DNA of 64,000 nucleotides from Bacteroidota bacterium (GTDB lineage: Bacteria > Bacteroidota > Bacteroidia > Chitinophagales > Saprospiraceae): assembly GCA_030147525.1 (NCBI GenBank), contig JASBVF010000053.1, positions 115,100-179,099 on the forward strand. The letters run 5' to 3'. Numbering within the stretch: the first letter of the stretch is position 1; every line of letters begins with the position of its first letter. The notes under the pieces are model-generated. The model was not told the DNA's origin. It ran no database searches and worked only from the letters and a program-made list of their open reading frames with translations. Position numbers and translations under genes: made by a program. Of the stretch, positions 53,322-61,632 are shown one piece after another.

Positions 53322-54221
53322 ATGTTTCAAAAATTATTCACCCTCGTTCTTGCCGGATTTTTTTTCGCTCAGCTCACTGCCCAGACTGCGGCTCCATTCG
53401 TAGCCACCGCTGATTCGCTATACCTGCTGGAACAATGGGAGCCGGCCGCTGCTGCATACCTGCAGGCGCTTGAAACAGGAAAGGCCGATCCGTTTTGGAG
53501 CAATTTCCGCCTTGCCATTTGTTACCAGAACCTGGAACAAGATGAGGCAGCTATCCCGTATTTCAGGGAAAGCGTTCAAAATGGTCAGCTGCCTTATCCC
53601 ATGTATTTTCTCAGTGTTTCACTGGCAAAAACCAATCAGGCTGACAGCGCTTTCATCTGGCTTGAAAAAGCCATCATGGCAGGATATCCGCCGCCGGAGC
53701 AGATGGAGCAACAGGCCGGTTTTGAAAAGCTGAAAACCGACCCACGCTGGCAGGCGCTGTTGATTAAAGCCAACAAACAGGCGCATCCCTGTCGTTTCGA
53801 GCCAAAAGCACGGGAGTTTGATTTTTGGATCGGGGAGTGGAAGGTGTTCAACCCTGCCGGTGTGCAGGTGGGAGAAAGCAGCGTGAAATTGATTCTTGAC
53901 GAATGCGTCATTTTTGAAAACTGGACGAACCGGGTCGGCAGCGAGGGCAAAAGTTTCAACATGTACGATGCGGCGGCTGGCATTTGGCGTCAGACCTGGG
54001 TAGACCAGAACGGCTCCTGGACGGAGTTTCGGGGCGATTGGGACGGCTCACAAATGCGCATCACCACGGACAATGTGAAGCAAACGGATGGAAGTTTTAA
54101 GAAAAGACGGATGACTTTCACTCCGATGGAGGACGGAGCAGTCCGCCAGCATGGTGAAATGTCCACCGACGACGGTAAGTCCTGGACCACGGAATATGAT
54201 TTGACTTACCGGAAGAAGTAG
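53322..54221 (+). CDS. Secreted TPR protein with C-terminal DUF1579-like domain
   Basis: The 299-residue protein has a signal peptide (to LTAQ, residue 20). Two or three TPR-like helical pairs span ~25-135 (ADSLYLLEQWEPAAAAYLQA, ISYQNLEQ-type turns, SAFIWLEKAIMAGYPPPEQM). Residues ~160-299 (EFDFWIGEWKVFNPAGVQVG, ECVIFENWTNRVG, YDAAAGIWRQTWVDQNGSW) form a calycin-like beta domain of the DUF1579 type. The fusion suggests a periplasmic ligand- or peptide-binding protein; the role is unknown. It lies alone between the BtuG-like gene and nth. Confidence 0.75.
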   Translation: MFQKLFTLVLAGFFFAQLTAQTAAPFVATADSLYLLEQWEPAAAAYLQALETGKADPFWSNFRLAICYQNLEQDEAAIPYFRESVQNGQLPYPMYFLSVSLAKTNQADSAFIWLEKAIMAGYPPPEQMEQQAGFEKLKTDPRWQALLIKANKQAHPCRFEPKAREFDFWIGEWKVFNPAGVQVGESSVKLILDECVIFENWTNRVGSEGKSFNMYDAAAGIWRQTWVDQNGSWTEFRGDWDGSQMRITTDNVKQTDGSFKKRRMTFTPMEDGAVRQHGEMSTDDGKSWTTEYDLTYRKK

Positions 54222-54304
54222 TCGGGCGTTTCCCTTCCCGGACTTGCATCTGGCTGGCGGTCTTCCGTTAAAAAATTTTATTTTCGCAGCCGAAAAACTG
54301 AAAC

Positions 54305-54982
54305 ATGGCAAAAACCCGAAAAAAACGCTACTCACCGGCATTGCGGCAAAAAGCAGCAGAAATTGCCGCCATGCTCGACGAATTTTATCCTGAAACACCC
54401 ATCCCGCTGGATCACGGCGATAACTACACACTGCTGATTGCAGTATTGCTTTCCGCACAATGCACGGACGTCCGTGTGAATCAGGTGACGCCTTTCCTCT
54501 TCGAAAAAGCGAACAACCCTTTCGATATGGTGAAACTGGATGTGGATGAAATCAAAGAAATCATCCGCCCGTGCGGACTTTCACCCCGGAAGTCGAAGGC
54601 CATCGCTGAACTTTCTCAGATTTTAATCGAAAAACACGACGGCAAAGTGCCCCAGGACTGGGAAGCACTGGAAGCATTGCCCGGAGTCGGTCATAAAACT
54701 GCGTCCGTTGTCATGTCGCAAGGCTTTGGCGTGCCTGCTTTTCCGGTGGATACCCACATTCACCGGCTGGCCTGGCGTTGGGGGCTGACTGACGGTAAAA
54801 ACGTAGAGACTACGGAGCGTGATTTGAAAGCGCTTTTCCCTGAAGAAAGCTGGAACAAGCTTCATTTACAAATTATCTTTTTCGGCAGGGAGTATTGCCC
54901 GGCCCGCAGCCATGATCCTGCTGCCTGCCCGATTTGCAGCAAATATGGCCGGAAAGAACTTTTCAAAAATGCGAAATCCTGA
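54305..54982 (+). CDS. nth: Endonuclease III-type DNA glycosylase/AP lyase
   Basis: The 225-residue protein has the HhH motif LPGVGHKTASVVMS with catalytic Lys131, and VDTHIHRLAWRWGL with Asp149. These are the pair that remove oxidised pyrimidines and cut the abasic site. The C-terminal iron-sulfur loop is unusual: only Cys198, Cys208 and Cys211 are present (C-X9-C-X2-C). The enterobacterial enzyme has C-X6-C-X2-C-X5-C. Cluster binding is therefore doubtful. The end overlaps the cutC start by 14 bp. Confidence 0.92.
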   Translation: MAKTRKKRYSPALRQKAAEIAAMLDEFYPETPIPLDHGDNYTLLIAVLLSAQCTDVRVNQVTPFLFEKANNPFDMVKLDVDEIKEIIRPCGLSPRKSKAIAELSQILIEKHDGKVPQDWEALEALPGVGHKTASVVMSQGFGVPAFPVDTHIHRLAWRWGLTDGKNVETTERDLKALFPEESWNKLHLQIIFFGREYCPARSHDPAACPICSKYGRKELFKNAKS

Positions 54983-55607
54983 TACTTTCCATTTGATCCT
55001 CGAAGCCTGTGTAGAGACGCTCGAACAGTGCATTTTAGCTGAAAAAAACGGCGCCGACCGTCTTGAACTTTGCGCTGACCTGAGCGTTGGCGGACTGACT
55101 CCCTCCCGTGAACTGCTCGACTCGGTCATGGCAGCTGTGAAGATCCCGGTTATGGCGATGATTCGGCCCAGGGCCGGGAATTTTGTTTGCTCGGAGGAGG
55201 AAATCGAAGAGATGAAACACTCCATTTTAGTTTGCAAAACGGCAGGAGTGGCCGGTGTTGTATTCGGTTGCCTTACCCCTGACGGCCGGATTGATGTAGC
55301 GCAGACGAGCGAGCTGGTACGTTTTGCACTTCCGCTCTCTGTCACTTTTCACAAAGCTATTGATGAAACACCTGATCCGGTTGCAGCTACTTCCACGCTG
55401 AAGCAAATTCCCGGTATTCAACGGATTTTAACCTCCGGCGGGGCGGCAACGGCGCTGGAAGGACAGGAAGTTTTACGGAAAATGATCGAGGCAGCAGGGG
55501 AGGGACTCACCATTCTGGCGGCCGGCAAAGTTACCTCGGAAAATCTTGCGGACGTGCATCATGCCGTAGGGGCAAAAGAGTACCACGGCAAGCGGATTGT
55601 ATTTTAA
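54969..55607 (+). CDS. cutC: CutC-family protein
   Basis: The 212-residue protein starts at ATG 54969 (MRNPDTFHLILEACVETLEQ). This gives the conserved LEACVETLEQCILAEKNGAD and RLELCADLSVGGLTPS near the N-terminus. MAMIRPRAGNFVCSEEEIEE, VVFGCLTPDGRIDV, VTFHKAIDETPDP and ILTSGGAATALEG complete the TIM-barrel pattern. CutC is linked to copper homeostasis, although its biochemical activity is not firmly established. The 14-bp overlap with nth implies an operon with translational coupling. It converges with the permease gene at 55646. Confidence 0.93.
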   Translation: MRNPDTFHLILEACVETLEQCILAEKNGADRLELCADLSVGGLTPSRELLDSVMAAVKIPVMAMIRPRAGNFVCSEEEIEEMKHSILVCKTAGVAGVVFGCLTPDGRIDVAQTSELVRFALPLSVTFHKAIDETPDPVAATSTLKQIPGIQRILTSGGAATALEGQEVLRKMIEAAGEGLTILAAGKVTSENLADVHHAVGAKEYHGKRIVF

Positions 55608-55645
55608 AATAGTCGAAACGAAAATGGGAAACCCTCTCCGCTCAT

Positions 55646-56830
55646 TCACGCCAGCTTCAAGACGCTGTTGCGAATATTTATAAAATTGATGACGACCAGT
55701 AAGCCGGAGAAGGTGATCCCCGTCAGCCAAACCTGAAAATTAAGTCCGGCATTCAATGCAAAGCCCTGATTTTCAAAATAATGCACGAAGCCTAACCTTG
55801 CCGCTATCAAAATACCGAACACAGCGATAATGATCCCGCCGAACAGGATTGCCAGTTTCCTGTTCAGCAGATTGCTGATTTGCCGGGGATAATGTCCGGT
55901 TTCCAGCAGGAGCCGTATGTCGGTGGCGCCCTGAGCGATGAGTAGCTGAAAATTCAGCACAAAGACGAGCACGGATAGCAGTAAAATCAGGAGGCCGAGG
56001 ACCATCACAATTCCCAGCACCAGGTTTAACAAAACGCCAAACTGCCCGCCGATCAGGCGGCCCGAACTTTCTTCGTAGCTGTTTTCTTTTAAAAAGGTTT
56101 TCAACTCTTTGGACAGTGGGTTTTTTACTTTCAAAATGAGCCGGGAGGGAGGGAGGCCATCGCCGCCAAAATTCCGATTGGCCCAATGGATGAAGGCAGG
56201 CGGGACGAGTATTGAGTTGATGCGATCGCTGAACCCTACGATTTTTCCGTTAAATGTTTGCTGACGGCCGTTTCCGCTGATGCGAATATCCATTTTCAAT
56301 CGCTGAATGGTGGAGGGCGTGATTTGTGGTAAACCCTGGCTTGGAGCGAAGCCGAAATTGTAAAGTGCCAGGTAATCCCTCGAAATCAGCACCGGGACTT
56401 CGTTCTGTCCTTCCGACCATCGGAACTTAGGCTCGTCGATGTCAAGAAATTGATCGGGCACTGACTCAAAAAACAGCTCCGTGTAAAATCCGAGCATGTC
56501 GCTGTAAGCCCCGGCCTTGAAATCATTGGCTGAAAAAACGCCGACTTCTTCAATAAATTCCTGTGATCTTATTTGCTGGATTTCGGCTTCGTCAAATACC
56601 GCTTTTACGCCCAGGGTATTGAAAAGATTGACTTTTTTATTGATCTGAATGTAGTGATCGTCCGGATTGGAGTCGCCCTTCATCAGATAATTCACATCAA
56701 AATAAAACTGGAAAGCACTCAGTAAAAGGAATAAGCCAAGAAATGCGCCGAGAACAGCACCGGCAATCAGCCATTTGTTTTTACTCTTCCAGAGTAACTT
56801 GTTCAGAATTTTCAGGTGCGAATGGGCCAT
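55646..56830 (-). CDS. ABC transporter permease, MacB/FtsX-like
   Basis: The 394-residue membrane protein has an N-terminal transmembrane helix (WLIAGAVLGAFLGLFLLLSA, ~19-39). A large extracytoplasmic domain (~40-265, DVNYLMKGDSNPDDHYIQIN onward) follows, with three C-terminal helices at ~275-300, ~335-355 and ~370-390. The last part (LLETGHYPRQISNLLNRKLA) carries the coupling segment of FtsX-like permeases. It lacks an adjacent ATPase gene; a partner must be encoded elsewhere. A terminator separates it from the TonB gene upstream. Substrate unknown. Confidence 0.75.
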   Translation of the reverse strand: MAHSHLKILNKLLWKSKNKWLIAGAVLGAFLGLFLLLSAFQFYFDVNYLMKGDSNPDDHYIQINKKVNLFNTLGVKAVFDEAEIQQIRSQEFIEEVGVFSANDFKAGAYSDMLGFYTELFFESVPDQFLDIDEPKFRWSEGQNEVPVLISRDYLALYNFGFAPSQGLPQITPSTIQRLKMDIRISGNGRQQTFNGKIVGFSDRINSILVPPAFIHWANRNFGGDGLPPSRLILKVKNPLSKELKTFLKENSYEESSGRLIGGQFGVLLNLVLGIVMVLGLLILLLSVLVFVLNFQLLIAQGATDIRLLLETGHYPRQISNLLNRKLAILFGGIIIAVFGILIAARLGFVHYFENQGFALNAGLNFQVWLTGITFSGLLVVINFINIRNSVLKLA

Positions 56831-56862
56831 AAATTGAAACTGTTTGAAATTCGTGCAAACTT

Positions 56863-56899
56863 AAAAAGGGCGACTGACTTCCGCCAATCGCCCTTTTTT
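56863..56899. terminator. Terminator between the TonB gene and the permease gene
   Basis: AAAAAGGGCGA (56863-56873) pairs with TCGCCCTTTTT (56888-56898) over a 14-nt loop, and the left A-run supplies a U-tract on the minus strand. It ends the TonB transcript before the permease. Confidence 0.88.
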
Positions 56900-56918
56900 A
56901 TAAAATCGAATAAATCTC

Positions 56919-57818
56919 TTACTCGAGTTTGAATTTTACAGGCAGGTTAAACTGTACACGCACGGCACGTCCACGCTGCTTTCCTGGTTCCCATTTCGGC
57001 ATCATGTTGACGACCCGAAGGGCTTCTGCTCCACAACCTGCACCAATGTCACGGACTACTTCAGCCGCAGTGATGCTGCCGTCTTTCTCAACGACAAACT
57101 TTATAACGACCATACCTTCCACGCCGTTTTCACGGGCGATTGCAGGGTATTTGATGTTTCCGTAGATGAATTGCAGCATTTTTTCATCTGCGCATCTTTT
57201 CTTCTCTGCTTTGTCAGAGATGTTTTCGCAACCAGGAAAAGTAGGCTGATCTTCAACCACTTTGAAGATTTCCTCTTCTTCCTGCTTTGGTGGTGGCGGT
57301 GGTGGTGGCGGTGGTGGTGCTTTTTCCTTTACAGGTTCCGGCGCCACGATTTCTGTTTTTTCTTCAATACTCTGATCCTTGAAAGTCACAGTTTCTTCCA
57401 CAGACACATCGTTCGGCACCTCCTGAATGACAGGTGGCGGTGGCGGTGGCGGTGGTGGTGGTGGTTCGGCGGTACGTGGCGTTTCCATCTCGATTTCCTC
57501 GTCGAGGGTACCGAGCAGACCGGAAACGTCAATCACCTTTTCATACTGGGTCCAGCTGAACGCAAGAATCATCAGGACGATAGCCGCCAGAAGACCATAG
57601 TTCAAAAAGGTACCGCTAAGGCTGAAGGTATCTACCTCCGGGTACTTGTTCCTGCCTTCCAGCGGAGAGGGGAAGTTGGTACCTGCATGTTTGGAGGTCA
57701 GGTCGCTGTTTGATCTTCTGGTGTAAACTGTACGAACGATGATGATCATCGCAACCGTAAAAACAATTACAGCCAGGAGTGCAAAAACGACCAGTGAACC
57801 GGTTACTTCAAAATCCAT
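56919..57818 (-). CDS. Energy-transducing TonB-family protein with two transmembrane helices
   Basis: The 299-residue protein has a first transmembrane helix at ~8-30 (VVFALLAVIVFTVAMIIIV) and a second at ~72-88 (NYGLLAAIVLMILAFSW). Two proline runs of 11 and 10 residues lie at ~119-129 and ~168-177 in an acidic spacer. The C-terminal TonB domain runs from ~210 (IKYPAIARENGVEGMVVIKF, VVNMMPKWEPGKQRGRAVRV, QFNLPVKFKLE). It would transmit proton-motive energy to outer-membrane receptors such as the BtuB-like one here. Most TonBs have one helix; the extra N-terminal helix is a small oddity. It follows vanZ by 5 bp. Confidence 0.9.
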   Translation of the reverse strand: MDFEVTGSLVVFALLAVIVFTVAMIIIVRTVYTRRSNSDLTSKHAGTNFPSPLEGRNKYPEVDTFSLSGTFLNYGLLAAIVLMILAFSWTQYEKVIDVSGLLGTLDEEIEMETPRTAEPPPPPPPPPPPVIQEVPNDVSVEETVTFKDQSIEEKTEIVAPEPVKEKAPPPPPPPPPPKQEEEEIFKVVEDQPTFPGCENISDKAEKKRCADEKMLQFIYGNIKYPAIARENGVEGMVVIKFVVEKDGSITAAEVVRDIGAGCGAEALRVVNMMPKWEPGKQRGRAVRVQFNLPVKFKLE

Positions 57819-57823
57819 ATCGG

Positions 57824-58219
57824 CTAAGTTTTAGTAGTGAATAAATTGAATGCAAAATAGCTTAGTACAGCCCCGGTAATGTTGGCGATCATATCCCAAA
57901 GTTCAAAAAAGCGATAGGGAAAGAAAGCCCATTGAACGAATTCCAGTAGAACTCCGTAAGCTGAAACCAGAATAATTGCTGTCCAAATTGCTTTGGAGGA
58001 AAGCATTCCTGTTCGCTTCAGTGCCCGTAAAACCAGCCAGTTTAGCAGACCGTAAGCTGCGAGATGGCCAACTTTGTCAGTGGAGATTCCGGTTTCCGGC
58101 AACTGTATGCCGGGACTGATTGAAAGTGCCAAGATAATAAGTGCCCAAATAAAAACGGGCAAATATGCTCTCAAAACGAATGTTTTTTCAAAAAACGTTT
58201 TGTTGTTAGATGCAGACAT
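57824..58219 (-). CDS. VanZ-family membrane protein
   Basis: The 131-residue protein has four predicted transmembrane segments, at ~14-33 (YLPVFIWALIILALSIS), ~45-63, ~75-95 and ~103-125. It carries the VanZ motif STDKVGHLAAYGLLNWL near residue 41. VanZ-like proteins are common in Bacteroidota; those from enterococci affect teicoplanin tolerance, but a general role is unknown. It is 5 bp upstream of the TonB start and 52 bp after gcvH, so gcvH-vanZ-tonB may be one transcript. Confidence 0.85.
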   Translation of the reverse strand: MSASNNKTFFEKTFVLRAYLPVFIWALIILALSISPGIQLPETGISTDKVGHLAAYGLLNWLVLRALKRTGMLSSKAIWTAIILVSAYGVLLEFVQWAFFPYRFFELWDMIANITGAVLSYFAFNLFTTKT

Positions 58220-58271
58220 GGCATTTTTTGGTGTAAACGGATGGGGATTTATTTTGGTTTTGGACGAAATT

Positions 58272-58664
58272 TTATCCGACTAATGTTTCGTAAGCAGTAG
58301 CATCCATCAGCTCTTCGATTTCATCAGGATTCGTGAGCTCAATTTTGATGATCCATCCATCTCCGTAAGGAGCGGAATTGACCAGGGTAGGGTCGTCACC
58401 TTCGTTCTCATCCAGTGAAGGGTTAAACTCCAGGATTTTACCGGAAACAGGCATGAACAGGTCAGATGTGGTTTTTACCGCTTCGACAGTGCCGAATACA
58501 TCGTCCTTATCCAGCTCTTCGCCTACGGTATCCACTTCTACGTAAACGATTTCTCCCAGTTCGCCTTGAGCAAAATCAGTGATGCCGATGTAAGCGATGT
58601 TGCTGTCTTCAACACGAATCCACTCGTGTTCTTTTGTGTACTTCAAGTTAGATGGAAACTCCAT
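58272..58664 (-). CDS. gcvH: Glycine cleavage system H protein
   Basis: The 130-residue protein matches GcvH along its length: [57 protein letters not shown] with the lipoylated Lys64, and [17 protein letters not shown]. It carries the aminomethyl group between P, T and L proteins. gcvP and gcvT are not adjacent. The 525-bp upstream region holds a hairpin terminator-like element and a promoter flanked by dyads, described separately. Confidence 0.98.
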   Translation of the reverse strand: MEFPSNLKYTKEHEWIRVEDSNIAYIGITDFAQGELGEIVYVEVDTVGEELDKDDVFGTVEAVKTTSDLFMPVSGKILEFNPSLDENEGDDPTLVNSAPYGDGWIIKIELTNPDEIEELMDATAYETLVG

Positions 58665-58756
58665 AATGTTTTGATGAGTGTTAAAATAAGATGGTTAGTG
58701 ATTGAGTGGGCCAAAAATAGATTATTTCCGGAAACTGAGGGTCTAAAAATAAAAAA

Positions 58757-58788
58757 CCGGGCTTACGAGAAGAAAGTTGTAAGCCCGG
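58757..58788 (-). terminator. Minus-strand terminator-like hairpin in the gcvH leader
   Basis: CCGGGCTTAC (58757-58766) pairs perfectly with GTAAGCCCGG (58779-58788) over a 12-nt loop. On the minus strand it is followed by TTTTTTATTTTTAG, a strong U-tract. It lies 93 bp upstream of the gcvH ATG and downstream of a minus-strand promoter candidate. It could therefore be an attenuator of gcvH or the end of a small RNA of about 190 nt. Confidence 0.75.
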
Positions 58789-58923
58789 CGAAAACACGCT
58801 CTCTCTAATTTTTATGACGCTAAGTTAATTATTTTTGCTAAAATGGAAATGCTTTGTTTAAAAATTTGTGGTCCACATTTTAGTATTTTTTCTTGTTGCT
58901 TTTACTCTTGCTTGATTTTCAAG

Positions 58924-58983
58924 TTCATTTGAAATGAATTTTGGCTAAATTGTCAAAAATAATTTCATCTGAAATGCTCAAAA
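58924..58983 (-). promoter_or_regulatory. Minus-strand promoter with two dyad sites, upstream of gcvH
   Basis: On the minus strand a TTTTG (58979-58983) and a -7 box TATTTTTG (58954-58961) are separated by 17 bp. A dyad ATTTCATCTGAAAT (58962-58975) sits in that spacer. A second site, TTCATTTGAAATGAA (58924-58938), lies just downstream of the predicted start. TTCATTTGAAATG and TTCATCTGAAATG differ at one of 13 positions and are exactly 40 bp apart. This is the layout of a repressed promoter with two operators. Confidence 0.5.
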
Positions 58984-59127
58984 TCGGACTTGTGGCTATT
59001 CTTTTTGACTATCGCACTTCATGTCAGAAATTGACGCTGAAGCGTCTCAAAATTTAGATTAAATTTTGACCAAGCCGACATTTTTTACATCACCGGAAAG
59101 CTTTTTAAGCGACAAATGACTTTCAGA

Positions 59128-59158
59128 TTTGGCAAAAAAAGAAAATCCGTTATCTTTG
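59128..59158 (+). promoter_or_regulatory. Promoter of rpmE2
   Basis: TTTG at 59128-59131 and TATCTTTG at 59151-59158 are separated by 19 bp, matching the Bacteroidota -33/-7 consensus (TTTG and TAnnTTTG). The -7 box ends 31 bp before the rpmE2 ATG. Confidence 0.75.
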
Positions 59159-59189
59159 CCGCCCGAATCAAAAAAGAAAAAAAATTGAC

Positions 59190-59462
59190 ATGAAAAAAGA
59201 TATCCATCCAAAAAGTTACAGAACGGTTGTTTTCAAAGATTTTTCCTGCGATGAAGCATGGTTGGGCCGTTCTACCGCTCCCACTAAAGACAGCATCACT
59301 TGGGAGGACGGTAATGAGTATCCATTGGTTAAATTGGAAATTTCTTCCGCCTCTCATCCGTTCTTCACGGGTAAGATGAAGTTTGTTGATACTGCAGGCC
59401 GTATCGATAAGTTTAACAAGCGTTTTTCCAAATCTAAATTTGCAAAAGCAGACGAGGAATAA
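59190..59462 (+). CDS. rpmE2: 50S ribosomal protein L31 type B
   Basis: The 90-residue protein has [60 protein letters not shown] and NKRF, as in type B L31. The zinc-binding CxxC pattern of type A L31 is absent, with one Cys only (FSCDEAW), which is the zinc-independent form. It has a clear promoter 31 bp upstream and a terminator 34 bp downstream, so it is transcribed alone. The unusually A-rich leader (AAAAAAGAAAAAAAA) precedes the ATG. Confidence 0.97.
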   Translation: MKKDIHPKSYRTVVFKDFSCDEAWLGRSTAPTKDSITWEDGNEYPLVKLEISSASHPFFTGKMKFVDTAGRIDKFNKRFSKSKFAKADEE

Positions 59463-59495
59463 TCCTGTTTTACACAGGTGATTCTCTTTTTATAT

Positions 59496-59530
59496 AAAAA
59501 GCCTCAGCCGTTACGGTTGAGGCTTTTTTT
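59496..59530 (+). terminator. Terminator of rpmE2
   Basis: AAAAAGCCTCA and TGAGGCTTTTT pair, with an inner CCG/CGG, over a TTA loop, followed by T residues. Confidence 0.93.
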
Positions 59531-59698
59531 CGTATTATTGCCCCCTGTTAGTGGCCATTATTGGCAGGTTTTTCGTTCCTATCTTAAATACACATTAATT
59601 ATTAACCATTTATTCGGAACGAAGGAAAAAGGACAGGGCTCATACCCGTTGATCATTTTCCCAAAGTTCACAAACCGAATCCCAGGGTAAACACTCCG

Positions 59699-60943
59699 AT
59701 GAAGAACATTATCCTTTTTGACAACGAAATCAGGGACTATTTACTTCCTTTTACTTTCACTCGTCCCGTCTGCGAAATCCGCATGGGCATCCTTACCAAC
59801 CGTGAGCGCTGGGAAAAAGCCCTCAAAGGAAAAGCCTCGTACATCACCCAGGACTACCTTTCCGAAAAATTCGACATCACTATTTCCGAGCAAAACTTCC
59901 TGATCAACGGTTCGGTTTTGCCTACACCTGAATTGAATTCTCTCATCAATCAAATGGACCACGGGGAAGCTTTGCTACTCAATGGTGAGTTAATTGCCGC
60001 TGTGCTCGACCGGGATCAGTTCAGCCGGTTGATGTATGATGACATCGAGGAATTGTCGAGCTATGAGTTGCAGGAAACACCTATTATTAAGGTGAATCGT
60101 ATCTGGGATATCTTTTTGTTAAACCAAAGCGCCATTCTCGCCGATTTTGCGACGATGACGGCAGGGAAAACTTCTCAGCCAATCAGTACCTCTAACACCA
60201 TCATTGGCAAAGGGCAGATTTTTCTTGAAAAAGGCGCAGTGGTCGAAGGAGCTACCCTGAATGCTTCCGGCGGGCCGATCTACATTGGTAAAGATGCCGA
60301 AGTAATGGAAGGGGCGCTGATCCGTGGGCCCTTTGCTTTAGGGGAGGGTAGTGTGGTGAAAATGGGCGCTAAAATCTACGGTCCAACCTCCGTAGGTCCA
60401 CACTGCGTGGTCGCCGGTGAGATGAAAAATGTGGTCATGTTCGGCCATTCCAACAAAGGGCATGAGGGCTACCTTGGCAATTCCGTCATCGGCGAGTGGT
60501 GCAACCTTGGCGCCGACACCAACTGCTCCAACCTTAAAAATAATTGGAGCGAGGTGAAACTCTGGAGTTACTTAACCGGCAAGTTTGAGCCGAGTGGGCA
60601 GTTGAAAGCGGGTTTGTTCATGGGAGATTATTCCATGGCCGGCATCAATTCCATGTTTAACACCGGTACAGTTACCGGTATCTGCTGCAACATTTTTGGC
60701 GGCGATTTTTCGCCTAAATATATTCCTTCCTTTTCGTGGGGAGGCAAGGAAAAACTCACTACCTACATTCCTGAAAAAGCTTTCGATGCCATTGAGAAAA
60801 TGATGAAAGTTCACGGTCACGAACTTGACTCGCAGGACCGGCTTCTGATGATGAAAATTTTTGAAGAAACTGCCCAGTTCAGGCCGTGGGAAGCGAAGGA
60901 AGATACCGGGCGAAAATTTTACAAACTCTTCGAGTCGAAATAA
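59699..60943 (+). CDS. GlmU-like sugar nucleotidyltransferase/acyltransferase (TIGR03991 type)
   Basis: The 414-residue protein starts with NIILFDNEIRDYLLPFTFTR and RPVCEIRMGILTNRERW, the divergent nucleotidyltransferase part. It continues with a left-handed beta-helix of hexapeptide repeats (~175-330: LEKGAVVEGATLNASGGPIY, GKDAEVMEGALIRGPFALGE, GPHCVVAGEMKNVVMFGHSN). This architecture is the alternative bacterial GlmU found in Bacteroidota. It presumably makes UDP-N-acetylglucosamine from glucosamine 1-phosphate for peptidoglycan and lipopolysaccharide. The classical pyrophosphorylase loop (LAAGxGTRM) is missing, as in the family. Confidence 0.88.
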   Translation: MKNIILFDNEIRDYLLPFTFTRPVCEIRMGILTNRERWEKALKGKASYITQDYLSEKFDITISEQNFLINGSVLPTPELNSLINQMDHGEALLLNGELIAAVLDRDQFSRLMYDDIEELSSYELQETPIIKVNRIWDIFLLNQSAILADFATMTAGKTSQPISTSNTIIGKGQIFLEKGAVVEGATLNASGGPIYIGKDAEVMEGALIRGPFALGEGSVVKMGAKIYGPTSVGPHCVVAGEMKNVVMFGHSNKGHEGYLGNSVIGEWCNLGADTNCSNLKNNWSEVKLWSYLTGKFEPSGQLKAGLFMGDYSMAGINSMFNTGTVTGICCNIFGGDFSPKYIPSFSWGGKEKLTTYIPEKAFDAIEKMMKVHGHELDSQDRLLMMKIFEETAQFRPWEAKEDTGRKFYKLFESK

Positions 60944-60969
60944 AAATCGAAACATTCTGACCGTCAATA

Positions 60970-61632
60970 ATGAAACAGCCGGCCTGGAAAAGATTTTCGA
61001 GCTACTTCGTTGATATTCAGCTGGAAACAGGTTCCTCGGATTTAAATCCCTACCTGGAACTCTGCCTTCGGAAAGGCCGCTACTGCCTTACGACTCCCAA
61101 TGCCATTTACTCCTACGCTGATCTGTACGACAATTTTACCCGAACTTTCAGAAAAGTTAACCTTGATGGCATGGCTATTAATGATGTCTTGATTCTGGGC
61201 TTTGGTCTTGGCAGCATCCCGTTTATGCTTGAGAAGGTTTTCAGAAAAAACTATCGCTATGTGGGCGTAGAGCGGGACGAGGTTATTGCGCTTTGGGCTT
61301 CGCAATACGTGCTGCCAGAGCTGAAATCCCCGGTCGAGTTGCAAATGGCCGATGCATGGATGTTTGTGGAAACATGCTCGGAGACTTTCGACCTGATCGT
61401 GATGGACATTTTTGTAGACGACATCATTCCGGAGGAGTTTGAGGAGGTTGAGTTCCTGGAAGACCTTAAAGCACTCCTCAACCCGGACGGATTACTGCTC
61501 TACAACCGCCTGGCCGCTCAACCTGAGGACCGGCGCCTGACCGGTGATTTTTTTGAAAATAATTTTAAAAAAGTATTTCCCGGTGCCACCTATCTTGATG
61601 TAATGGGTAACTGGATGCTCAAAAACTATTGA
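60970..61632 (+). CDS. Spermidine-synthase-like class I methyltransferase-fold protein
   Basis: The 220-residue protein has a Rossmann core DVLILGFGLGSIPFMLEKVF (glycine-rich motif I), an acidic VGVERDEVIALW (motif II), and DLIVMDIFVDDIIPEEFEEV resembling the spermidine synthase gate. The N-terminal tetramerisation domain of true spermidine synthases is missing, and the protein is shorter. It may act on a small amine or serve as a SAM-binding protein; the substrate is unknown. It lies 26 bp after the GlmU-like gene and overlaps the convergent dinB end by 7 bp. Confidence 0.75.
   Translation: MKQPAWKRFSSYFVDIQLETGSSDLNPYLELCLRKGRYCLTTPNAIYSYADLYDNFTRTFRKVNLDGMAINDVLILGFGLGSIPFMLEKVFRKNYRYVGVERDEVIALWASQYVLPELKSPVELQMADAWMFVETCSETFDLIVMDIFVDDIIPEEFEEVEFLEDLKALLNPDGLLLYNRLAAQPEDRRLTGDFFENNFKKVFPGATYLDVMGNWMLKNY

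Noticed and set aside
58665..58950. Glycine riboswitch upstream of gcvH
   Set aside because: None of the conserved glycine aptamer cores could be found; only a promoter, dyads and a hairpin are visible.
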